Assembly: GCF_003353175.1 (NCBI RefSeq)
Contig: NZ_QHKS01000001.1
Span: 1-64,000, forward strand
Source of the DNA: Paraburkholderia lacunae
GTDB lineage: Bacteria; Pseudomonadota; Gammaproteobacteria; Burkholderiales; Burkholderiaceae
Direction: 5' to 3'
DNA length: 64,000 nucleotides
This document shows positions 30,550 to 38,102 of the stretch, in pieces. Every line of letters begins with the position of its first letter. The first letter of the stretch is position 1. The notes below the pieces were generated by a model. That model saw only the letters and a list, made by a program, of their open reading frames with translations. It was not told where the DNA came from and did no database searches. The translations under genes were made by a program, and so were the position numbers.

Positions 30550-30795
30550 TCACTGTTCAGGAAGCTCGACCGTTGATTGAGTTCCGTTCGCAGAAATCAC
30601 CGCGATAAACTCGACGACGGTCATCTGATAGCGGACTTCTCGACGAACGCCCGGCGTTCTGCAGTCGATATCGGTCAGCACGACAACGCTACCGTCGATC
30701 GATGCCTCCAGACGCAATGTGTGAATCTCGCGCGCAGATGTGGCGTCTGTCTCGGACAAGAGCGTCATCGTGCCTGTCGCACCGTGGCTTGGCAT
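30550..30795 (-). CDS. Small hypothetical protein (81 residues)
   Basis: Starts at ATG 30795 with AAGGAG six bases upstream, so a real gene is plausible. The product (MPSHGATGTMTLLSETDA at its start) has no signal peptide, membrane segment or motif I recognise. It lies alone between ssrA and the type I secretion operon, and a Fur-box-like sequence sits about 140 bp upstream at 30932-30948. I cannot assign a function. Confidence 0.5.
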   Translation of the reverse strand: MPSHGATGTMTLLSETDATSAREIHTLRLEASIDGSVVVLTDIDCRTPGVRREVRYQMTVVEFIAVISANGTQSTVELPEQ

Positions 30796-31388
30796 GGTCA
30801 ACTCCTTCTGTTTTCTAGGTCAACACAGCGCCGGTGACATGCGATACGAATTTCAGTGAAATCGCCGTTTTCCTGATCATGCGAATTGCATCGGAGCATC
30901 GTACGGAATCGGAATATGACCGTCAATATAAATGCGAACGATTCGCATCTGTATTACTAAACCGTAATCTTCCGCTTTGACCGTGACCAGTGGGATGCCG
31001 TGAGGAATGGTGCTGCGCCAAGGTTCGTCTGTAGACCACCCTGTGCCTACTGTCACCCGGCTGCCGCTGGTCAGCGCACGACTTGAGGGTGATCCTTTTC
31101 TTTACGCGACGGGCGACCTATGCTCAGCCGTTACGGGTTTATCCGGCCACCCGAGAAACCGGTCCACGCCACGCGGTGTGCATGACGCGATGCCTACCTT
31201 TTCCAATCGACCGCTGGGGCAACAGTCCCATCCCTGCAGGGCGTTGCGCCCTAATGCAGCCTCGCTGAGCGTGCAATTTTTGATGGCTGAGAGCGATGCG
31301 CTGGAACACATTGCCACGGCTAGCAGAGAGGACAAGAACGGGCTCCGCCAAGCTAACGCTTCGCCAGGCGTCCTCTTTTTCCGCGCGG
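30796..31388. other. Gene-poor stretch between small ORF and TolC gene
   Basis: 593 bp. Open frames here (for example 31007-31435 on the plus strand) look random: no ribosome-binding site, no protein motif. It holds the Fur-box-like palindrome and part looks less GC-rich than the neighbouring genes. Confidence 0.55.
30932..30948. promoter_or_regulatory. Fur-box-like palindrome
   Basis: ATGCGAA CGA TTCGCAT, a perfect 7-bp palindrome resembling Fur operators (consensus AATGAGAATNATTCTCATT). The nearest start codon is the 81-residue ORF on the minus strand, 137 bp away. No iron-uptake gene is next to it, so the assignment is tentative. Confidence 0.35.
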
Positions 31389-32738
31389 TCAGTGAGCCAT
31401 GCCTTGCGGCGCTGACGGCCTATCCCCAGGCATAAGCAGCGAGTTCACCTGCGCCACCTCGTCGATCGTCAGCGATGCGGCCGCCGACTTCAGTTGCAGC
31501 AGTGCCAGCAAGGTGTCGTAGCGGGTGCGGATCAGATCGCGGCGAGTTGCATAGAATACGTCCACGGCTCGCAGCACATCGGAACTGGCACGGCTACCCA
31601 CCTTGAAACCCACTTGCGCTGCTGCGACAGCGGCGCGAGATGTCTGCAACAGCCGCGCCAGTGACTCGGCCCGCACCGTCCCCGAGCGAAACCGCGCCCA
31701 GTTCTCGCGCGCCGCTCCCCCCGCCTGACGGGTGGCCGATACCAGGTCGTTTTGCGCCTTGTCCTTGAGCGCCACCGACTCGTCGAGTTTTGCTTCTGTC
31801 TCGCCGCCTTCGAAGATGGGAATGGTGATCGCGAACATCGCCGTCGTAGTTGTGGTCGGGCGGGTAAAGCCGCCCGCAGCCCCGGCCGGCGAATGGCTCG
31901 CGGTCACACTGACCGTCGGATAATGGTTGGCGCGTGCCTTCTCGACGTCGAACCCGGCGATCTTGCGATCGATCTGCTTAAGTTGCACAACATAGTCGTG
32001 CGCTTCCGCCTGGTCAGCCCACGCTTCGCAGCCGTCCGGTTCCAGACGCGGCAAGGTCGCGGTGTTCGACAGACGCGATAGCGCGGACAACGGTTGCCCT
32101 GTAAGTTGCTCGAGGGCGAGACGCTTCAACTGCAAATCGTTACGCGCGTCCATGAGCTGCAACTGGGCCTGCTCCCTCCCGGACTGCGCTTCTTGCAAGT
32201 CGATCACCGTCGCCTCGCCAGCAGCCTGCCTGCGCCGAAGCTGGTCCATATGCGCGTCGAGCGCCGCGTTATAGTCAATCGCTCTGGCGAACTCATCCTC
32301 CGCCGCCAGTTCGTCAAAGTAGGCGCGCGCGGCACGCAAAATCGACGCTTGCTGGGCACGCGCAACGTCGACCACACCGCGCGCCTCGACAAGGCCGGCC
32401 TGCCGGTAGGCAGTCCAACGGCTCCAGTCGACAATTGGCTGCGTCAGGTTGACGATCCAGCCGTTCTGCCAATAGCTGGTGCGTGGCAATGCTTCGATTG
32501 CCGTGCTGTTATAGGCTCGTCCCCAGCCGCCCTGCACTCGCGGCAGCAGTCCCGCCCGTGCCTTCGGCACAGCCTGCCGCGCTGCGCTTGAAGCGGCGCG
32601 CAACGCGGCAAGGTCCGCGTCATGGTCGACAGCTTGCTCGACGACTGAAAGCAGATCGACTGCGCAAGCGTCATTCGAGTGCCCCCACAAACCGACCATG
32701 GCAGCAACGCACGCCGCCAGCAACGCCTGCTTATTCAT
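31389..32738 (-). CDS. TolC family outer-membrane channel (type I secretion)
   Basis: 449 residues with a signal peptide ending near residue 27 (SNDACAVD) and the two outer-membrane efflux repeats. Motifs such as LNLTQPIVDWSRWTAYRQA-like strand (seen as VNLTQPIVDWSRW) and VSVTASHSPAG are typical of AggA/TolC proteins. It makes the outer-membrane exit duct. Its start overlaps the stop of the ABC exporter by 8 bp, so it belongs to the secretion operon and is likely dedicated to it. Last gene of the operon. Confidence 0.88.
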   Translation of the reverse strand: MNKQALLAACVAAMVGLWGHSNDACAVDLLSVVEQAVDHDADLAALRAASSAARQAVPKARAGLLPRVQGGWGRAYNSTAIEALPRTSYWQNGWIVNLTQPIVDWSRWTAYRQAGLVEARGVVDVARAQQASILRAARAYFDELAAEDEFARAIDYNAALDAHMDQLRRRQAAGEATVIDLQEAQSGREQAQLQLMDARNDLQLKRLALEQLTGQPLSALSRLSNTATLPRLEPDGCEAWADQAEAHDYVVQLKQIDRKIAGFDVEKARANHYPTVSVTASHSPAGAAGGFTRPTTTTTAMFAITIPIFEGGETEAKLDESVALKDKAQNDLVSATRQAGGAARENWARFRSGTVRAESLARLLQTSRAAVAAAQVGFKVGSRASSDVLRAVDVFYATRRDLIRTRYDTLLALLQLKSAAASLTIDEVAQVNSLLMPGDRPSAPQGMAH

Positions 32739-34848
32739 GGGTCACCACGCCGGGATGCGCCCCACCATGCCGCACTTCGCGCAGCAGTTCGCCATCCACA
32801 AGTCGGTAGCAGGTGTCGAACGCCGACGCCAGCGACATGTCGTGCGTGATCACGACCACGGTCCGGTCGAGCCGCTGCAGCAGCGCGACAATCCGCCGTA
32901 CGGATGCCGGATCCAGGTTGGAGGTCGGTTCGTCCAGCAGCAACAGTTCCCGCTGCTGATACAACGCGCGCGCCAACAACAGACGCTGCCGCTGACCTGC
33001 GGAAATATTCGCAATCGTGTCGCTGACGACGGTCCGCGTGCGCATCGGCAAGCGCATCACGTCAGCGAGCAACCCGACTTCATCGAGCAGCGCATGGATG
33101 CGTGCTTCGTCGGCGTTGCCGGCGAACAGCGAGACATTTTCTGCAATCGAGCCATGCAGAATGAGATCGCCCTGACGCATGTGCACCGCGTGCCGACGAA
33201 TCTCGTCGACGGTGAGGTTCGACCACGCAATGCCGTTCAGCGTGATCTCCCCCGCCTGGAGCGGCTCAGCGGCTGCCAGCAGCTTGAACAGCGTGGATTT
33301 GCCGCTGCCCGACGGCCCGGTAATCACGATCTTGTCGCCCTTGCGAATGGTGATGTTCGCGCGCGTTAGCACCGGCTGATCCGATACGCCATAACGGAAC
33401 GTGACATCGCGTACGTCGATCTGGTGGAACGTCTGAACCTCCACCGTTTTGTGGCTATCGCTCGCGGGCGTATAGCGTTCCGGTTCGCAGTCGACGATAT
33501 CGCCAACGCGCGTGACCGGCACACTGAGCATGAAGTACTCGAACGTGGCATTGATGGAACGCGCAAAACGCTCCGACAGCAACGACTTGTAAATCAGGAA
33601 GGAATAAAACACGCCCACCGAGATAGCGCCGCCTAGCATGAGCCGTGCGGCAAACCACGTAATGGCCAGCATTTCCACGTAGTTGACGAGCTTCAGGACG
33701 GCGTCGCGTGCGCTGGATAGCCGGCCGCTGTGCACCAGCGCCGCGATATAAGCGCGGTATTTCGCCATGAACATGGCCGTGCGCCGCACTTCGCCTTGCG
33801 ACAGCTTGACGAGCGAAGCAGCTCGTATCGTCTCGAAGAGCGTGTCATCGCAGCGCGCCGATTCTTCGAGTACGAGCGCATGCGTGTCACGCATCCGGGA
33901 AAAAAGCAGAAGCGAAATCAACGCGTACAGCGTAAAGAGTCCGAGCGCGATCGCCGTCAACAACCGGCTCTGTATGAGCATCAATGCAAGGGCCAGGATG
34001 CCGACAGCGATATCGATGCCCAGCGAGATGAGCGTACGCGTGCAGAATGTGCTGATTTCATCGTGTGCCTTGATGCGCGCAAACAGGTCTCCAACGTGCC
34101 GCTTTTCGAAGTAAGGAAGGGGGTTGCGCAACAGGTGAGACACCATACCTTCGGTTGCATTCATCTGTACGAGTCCGTGCGCCAATTCGACCAGGTAACT
34201 CTGAACGTACTGGCTGAACGCACCGATGAAAAAAATCGCGCCGAAGGTCACGACGAGCACGTGCAGCAGATTCAGGTTATCCGCGGCCACGACGTTGTCG
34301 AGCACGAGGTTGCCCAGATAGGGCATGGCGAGAATTGCGGTCTGGCTGCCAAGCGCGACGAACATCACCTTCGCGGTCCGCGCCCGCAATTGAGGGTTCA
34401 ACGCTCGCACGCGCGCAAGCGCCGCCGGCACGCGGGACCGTTCTCGCAGCCTGGGCATCGCCGGTGTCGGCGAGCATTCGAGCATGTAACCGGAGATGTT
34501 GCTGAGGAAGGTATCCATCGACACGCGGCGGCGGCCGCTCGCCGGGTCGATCACTTGCACATAACCGCGCCCCTGCTTTTCGAAGACGACGAAATGGGCG
34601 CCGCCAAAGTGCAGGATCGCACCCTTCTTGATCTCCTTCAGGTCCGATGCGTCGAACTGATAGGCCTGCACAGCCAGACCGAAGTCGACCGCAACGTCGT
34701 ACAGATCCATTAAGGTCAAACCATTTGCGGAGATCGACCGATACGCTTGCAACTCGCGAACTTCGGTGGCGCGGCCAAAATGCGACAACACCATCGCAAG
34801 ACACGCATAACCGCACTCGGCCACTTCGTTTTGATAGATTGCGCGCAC
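32731..34848 (-). CDS. C39-peptidase ABC exporter (bacteriocin/double-glycine peptide type)
   Basis: 705 residues. Residues 1-125 are a C39 cysteine protease: QNEVAECGYACLAM gives Q6 and C12, the histidine is H85 (GGAHFVVFE) and the acid D101 (VIDPASG), so the protease looks active. A six-helix membrane domain follows, then the ATPase with ITGPSGSGKST, signature ISAGQRQRLLLARAL and LLLLDEPTSNLD. Such proteins cut leader peptides after GG and export the core (CvaB, RaxB). It starts with GTG, one base after the adaptor gene's stop, and overlaps the TolC gene. The natural substrate is the 41-residue peptide at 37144. Confidence 0.93.
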   Translation of the reverse strand: MRAIYQNEVAECGYACLAMVLSHFGRATEVRELQAYRSISANGLTLMDLYDVAVDFGLAVQAYQFDASDLKEIKKGAILHFGGAHFVVFEKQGRGYVQVIDPASGRRRVSMDTFLSNISGYMLECSPTPAMPRLRERSRVPAALARVRALNPQLRARTAKVMFVALGSQTAILAMPYLGNLVLDNVVAADNLNLLHVLVVTFGAIFFIGAFSQYVQSYLVELAHGLVQMNATEGMVSHLLRNPLPYFEKRHVGDLFARIKAHDEISTFCTRTLISLGIDIAVGILALALMLIQSRLLTAIALGLFTLYALISLLLFSRMRDTHALVLEESARCDDTLFETIRAASLVKLSQGEVRRTAMFMAKYRAYIAALVHSGRLSSARDAVLKLVNYVEMLAITWFAARLMLGGAISVGVFYSFLIYKSLLSERFARSINATFEYFMLSVPVTRVGDIVDCEPERYTPASDSHKTVEVQTFHQIDVRDVTFRYGVSDQPVLTRANITIRKGDKIVITGPSGSGKSTLFKLLAAAEPLQAGEITLNGIAWSNLTVDEIRRHAVHMRQGDLILHGSIAENVSLFAGNADEARIHALLDEVGLLADVMRLPMRTRTVVSDTIANISAGQRQRLLLARALYQQRELLLLDEPTSNLDPASVRRIVALLQRLDRTVVVITHDMSLASAFDTCYRLVDGELLREVRHGGAHPGVVTHE

Positions 34849-34849
34849 T

Positions 34850-36043
34850 TCAACCTCGCAGAATGCGGAAAAACGGCGCCAGCACCCACTCGGCGATCGT
34901 GCGGCGCTCGATGACGACGCTTGCGGTCCCAGTCATGCCAGGCAGGATGTCGAAACGTTGCCGCCCGAATTCGAACTGGTTGCCGTTAAGGGTGGCCCAC
35001 GCCATATAGTCGCCGTCCGGCGCACGCGGTTCGGATGCGCCTGCCGCCGACATGGTCGAGCGCAACGTGGTGCGCGAAATCGAATCGATGCGGGCTTCGT
35101 AGCTGCCGAAGCGGGCATAAGGAAACGCATCGAGCTTGAGGCGTACGATCTGTCCTTCATGCACGAAGCCGCGTCGTCGTGACGGGATACGCAGCGCGGC
35201 GCGCAGCCCACCGCCTTTGCTTGTGGTGATCACGAGCGCGACATCGGCCGGCGTCAGCGTGCGGCCCGGCACCAGGTCGGAGTATGCGACGACGCCCGCC
35301 TTCGGCGCGGAAATGGTCGTGTTCTGACGGTTCTCCTCGAAGCGGATGCGGATGTCCTGTATGTCGCGCGCTTGCCGCGCGTCCATTTCATTCAACTGCG
35401 CTGCGAGTTCCATTTGCGTGGTTTTCGCGGCACCCCGTTCCGCGAGCAACTGCTGGCGCCGCGCGGCGCCCTGCGCAACCGCCACCTTTGCCTGGTGCGT
35501 GTCCGCCCGCGCCTGCTCGATGCGGTCCACGGTGACGTAGTCCGAGACAGATTCGAGTCGCGCAAGCTTGTGACCGGACTCGTCCACGAGGTGGCGGTTC
35601 TGCGCAATCTGCTCGTCAATCGCGCCCAGCTCCGCGCTTCGGCTTCGCTCGGTTAGCCGGGCATTGTCGAGTTGCACGGTCAGCGCGGCCCTGCGTTGGC
35701 CATATTGCGCTTCGACGGAATGAATCTGTTCATCGCGCATGTGCTCGTCGAACCGCGGGCGCGGCTGGCCGTTGCTCGTCAGCGTGAGGTCGCGCTCAAG
35801 ACGAAAGAGCGGCGTGCCAGCCGCCACGCGATCGGTGCTATGCACATACACGTCCGCAACGAGCCCGCTCAATCCCTGAACCTTGACGTCGGAGGGCGAG
35901 ACGATTTCAGTGCGCACGTCCTGCTTGAGTTCGACCTCGTGCACGAAGGAGAAAATAACCGCCGCAATGACAATCGCTGACGTCGTATAGGCAATCCAGC
36001 GGGACGAAACATCCCTGAATTGCGGAAGATTGATGGGTTTCAT
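34850..36043 (-). CDS. HlyD-family periplasmic adaptor (membrane fusion protein)
   Basis: 397 residues: a short cytoplasmic N terminus, one membrane helix (about residues 18-36), a lipoyl/barrel-sandwich region starting SPSDVKVQGLSGLVADVYV, a long coiled-coil hairpin (about 110-230) and the C-terminal half-barrel. RaxA/CvaA type. It links the ABC exporter to TolC for one-step export across both membranes. The stop codon is 1 bp from the ABC exporter start, and its own ATG overlaps the stop of a 20-codon frame (TAATG at 36041-36045). Confidence 0.9.
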   Translation of the reverse strand: MKPINLPQFRDVSSRWIAYTTSAIVIAAVIFSFVHEVELKQDVRTEIVSPSDVKVQGLSGLVADVYVHSTDRVAAGTPLFRLERDLTLTSNGQPRPRFDEHMRDEQIHSVEAQYGQRRAALTVQLDNARLTERSRSAELGAIDEQIAQNRHLVDESGHKLARLESVSDYVTVDRIEQARADTHQAKVAVAQGAARRQQLLAERGAAKTTQMELAAQLNEMDARQARDIQDIRIRFEENRQNTTISAPKAGVVAYSDLVPGRTLTPADVALVITTSKGGGLRAALRIPSRRRGFVHEGQIVRLKLDAFPYARFGSYEARIDSISRTTLRSTMSAAGASEPRAPDGDYMAWATLNGNQFEFGRQRFDILPGMTGTASVVIERRTIAEWVLAPFFRILRG

Positions 36044-36136
36044 TATCTGTTCTTGCCAGCCTGAGCCGGCACTACTTTCTTTGAGACCGTCCGACTACCG
36101 CACATCACGCCGGCCGCGCAACTTCAGCGACGCGCG

Positions 36137-37093
36137 TCACTTGCTTGCCGAGAACGAGTACATCGACGGATGCCCGGCAATGAGTGAATGACGGCAGTTA
36201 TCGATCAACGCATTTTCGATCTGTTGAGCGAGTCGCTGCGGCGCGTCTGGCTGGGTCAGCTCTAAAGGCGCCAGTACTTCACCGCTGAAACGTCCTCGTT
36301 CGAACCTGAGATAGAACGGCAGCAACAACGCTTCGAATTGCGCGCCGAGACGAAACACGCCGTTGTGAATTCGGGCGGCACGCCCGAACATCGATACGTC
36401 GACGGTCTCCATTGGAAAACGGTAAAGCGCGAACGGCGGCACGTCGGCAAACAGCACGGCTATGCCGCTGCGCCTGAGTGATCGCGCGAGACGCAGGCCG
36501 AGGCCGTTGCGATTGTCTTCGCCGTAGGTGTAAAGCACCTGCACGCCGGGAATCTGCGCGTGATCTTCACCGTACTTATTGCGCGGCACGCCCGACACTA
36601 CAGCGATCGATTCGAGACCAAGCAGTGCCCGCAACTCGTCAATCACGTAAATATTTGCGTATTGCGATACGTAATGAAACGGGGACACGAAGATCGGCCG
36701 CCCCGGACTGGCGGCTTGCAATTGGCGAATCAGAGCCGCCAGTTCGTTCGCGACGGACTGCAGATCTGGCCATGCTTCGGCGCCACGCAGGTGCCTGCCG
36801 AAGTAAATACGTTGGTCAATCAGTCGCTCACGCAAATCTGTCGTGGCGACGCTGCACGTGTCGATTGGAGCCCCCCCGGCGATGCTCAGGGCGAATTCAC
36901 AACGCTCGGCGCCGCGCCAGCGAGCGCGGGCGTCAAAGAGTGTTTGAACGCGCCAAGCCACGGCGGCCAGGGGAGCGATAGCGGCTACAGGCAGCCGCGC
37001 GATCAACGCACCCTTGGCACGATAAGACTCGCGCACGGTGAAGTTTCTCAACGAAGCCCGCCACATCGTTAGTCTGCTGAAATCCATATTCAT
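36137..37093 (-). CDS. LpxL/HtrB-like (lysophospholipid acyltransferase fold) protein
   Basis: 318 residues from the ATG at MNMDFSRLTMWRASL; an ATG at 37138 would add 15 residues that coincide with an RNA hairpin. The C-terminal half resembles lipid A late acyltransferases: RRSGIAVLFADVPPF, then VDVSMFGRAARIHNGVFRLGAQFEALLLP and an ending like the family's IAxHPxxY. The usual HX4(D/E) catalytic pair is not evident: the expected site reads PFHYVSQYAN. It may acylate a lipid or the secreted peptide, or be a non-catalytic relative. It sits between the peptide gene and the secretion genes. Assignment by pattern only. Confidence 0.6.
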   Translation of the reverse strand: MNMDFSRLTMWRASLRNFTVRESYRAKGALIARLPVAAIAPLAAVAWRVQTLFDARARWRGAERCEFALSIAGGAPIDTCSVATTDLRERLIDQRIYFGRHLRGAEAWPDLQSVANELAALIRQLQAASPGRPIFVSPFHYVSQYANIYVIDELRALLGLESIAVVSGVPRNKYGEDHAQIPGVQVLYTYGEDNRNGLGLRLARSLRRSGIAVLFADVPPFALYRFPMETVDVSMFGRAARIHNGVFRLGAQFEALLLPFYLRFERGRFSGEVLAPLELTQPDAPQRLAQQIENALIDNCRHSLIAGHPSMYSFSASK

Positions 37094-37100
37094 GCGGAAG

Positions 37101-37133
37101 GCGGGAGACCAGCCGCTCAAGGCGGTCTCCCGC
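37101..37133 (-). promoter_or_regulatory. Intercistronic hairpin after the peptide gene
   Basis: Perfect 10-bp arms GCGGGAGACC (37101-37110) and GGTCTCCCGC (37124-37133), 11 bp after the peptide gene's stop codon. There is no T-run, so it is not a full terminator; such stems protect the short upstream mRNA or partially attenuate, giving more peptide than exporter. Confidence 0.6.
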
Positions 37134-37143
37134 GGCATGTCAA

Positions 37144-37269
37144 TTACGCCTTCGCAACCGGTTTCGCCGGCGTCGGCTTCACGGAAGCCTGTGAGCTTCT
37201 GCCGCTGTATTTGCAGCAGCCACCGGCAACAGCGGATTTAGCAAGCGCGGTGCGATCGATTTTTTGCAT
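37144..37269 (-). CDS. Double-glycine leader peptide precursor (41 residues), probable exported peptide
   Basis: Reads MQKIDRTALAKSAVAGG, then a 24-residue core beginning CCKYSG and ending KPVAKA. The frame is preceded by AGAGG six bases before the ATG. The leader ends in GG, with hydrophobic residues at -4, -9 and -14, as expected for C39-exporter substrates. The core is cationic (six Lys/Arg), Ser-rich and Pro-rich, with adjacent cysteines that could form a disulfide or be modified. Gene order on the minus strand: peptide, LpxL-like protein, HlyD, C39 ABC exporter, TolC. No immunity gene was recognised. A bacteriocin or signalling peptide is the likely role; no family is recognised. Confidence 0.75.
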   Translation of the reverse strand: MQKIDRTALAKSAVAGGCCKYSGRSSQASVKPTPAKPVAKA

Positions 37270-38102
37270 CTTAAACCTCTATTAATAAAGTCAATAAATT
37301 TGCCCAGCTGAATTAATACGCCCTGCCGAGCGGGGCGAATCCTAGCACGACAAACTTCCATTGTGGAATGACCGAAAAATGTGGTTTTCGGCGGTCTTGC
37401 GAGACGTTTGTATAATTGAAACACCTAACCTTTCGAACCTTGATTCAGGCAGGACACCCTCCCACAACAATAGCTGGAAGCCTTTCGCATCAAGCTTTTC
37501 GACGCCCGCCTCGCGGGGCAGTGGTGAGCTACACCGTCACTTGAAAACCAGTTAAACCCGATTCATCTCTTCAATAAAAAACAAATACCGGAATTTTCCA
37601 TTCATTAATAAGAATAATCAAAATTGGAAATTCACAAAAACCCATAAAACATCCGAAAATCCATTGTATTTCGTCGAAAAATGAACGTCGAACTCCGGAA
37701 AATTCTTATTGGCCGAGCGACCCGTACGCTCGGTCAAATCGTTTGGGTCACGCCGAACAACTGTGGCCCCTGCCCAGTACCACCGGACTCAATCGAACGT
37801 ATCGACGCGCACCCAACTCCGACGAGCCTGTCGGTACCGACGTGCAGTAATTTTCAGCCACAGCGAAAACGTACAAAGCGGCCGGGCGGCACTTCACTAC
37901 CCGGTTCACCGAGCCAGGCAATGTATTTAAATTCGAGCTGGAATGAGCGCCTGCGTCCGCGCGCCGACATGCTTCGGGAGGTCGGAGGAGCGTACGGTTG
38001 AGCCTCAGCCGCAACGGACGCCGAAAGGTCGAATCGGTCGGCACAAATAGGCAAGGAGCACAGAGTAGTTGCGCCGCCGGCACGCGCGGTGTTCGAAAAT
38101 TG
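37270..38102. other. 833-bp upstream region of the peptide operon
   Basis: No convincing gene. On the minus strand a TTCGAA-17-TATACA pair (about 37408-37437) is a weak candidate promoter, giving a leader of roughly 130 nt with short inverted repeats such as CCGAAAA/TTTTCGG and TTCCA/TGGAA. The stretch 37540-37680 is much more AT-rich than the rest of the window. Frames at 37681-38001 (+) and 37748-38176 (-) lack any recognisable protein features. Confidence 0.6.

Noticed and set aside
31007..31435. 142-codon frame on the plus strand between the small ORF and the TolC gene
   Set aside because: No ribosome-binding site or motif; overlaps the TolC gene's 3' end and lies in poor-coding sequence.
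37681..38001. 106-codon plus-strand frame upstream of the peptide operon
   Set aside because: Composition is unlike a protein in this genome, with no motif or ribosome-binding site.
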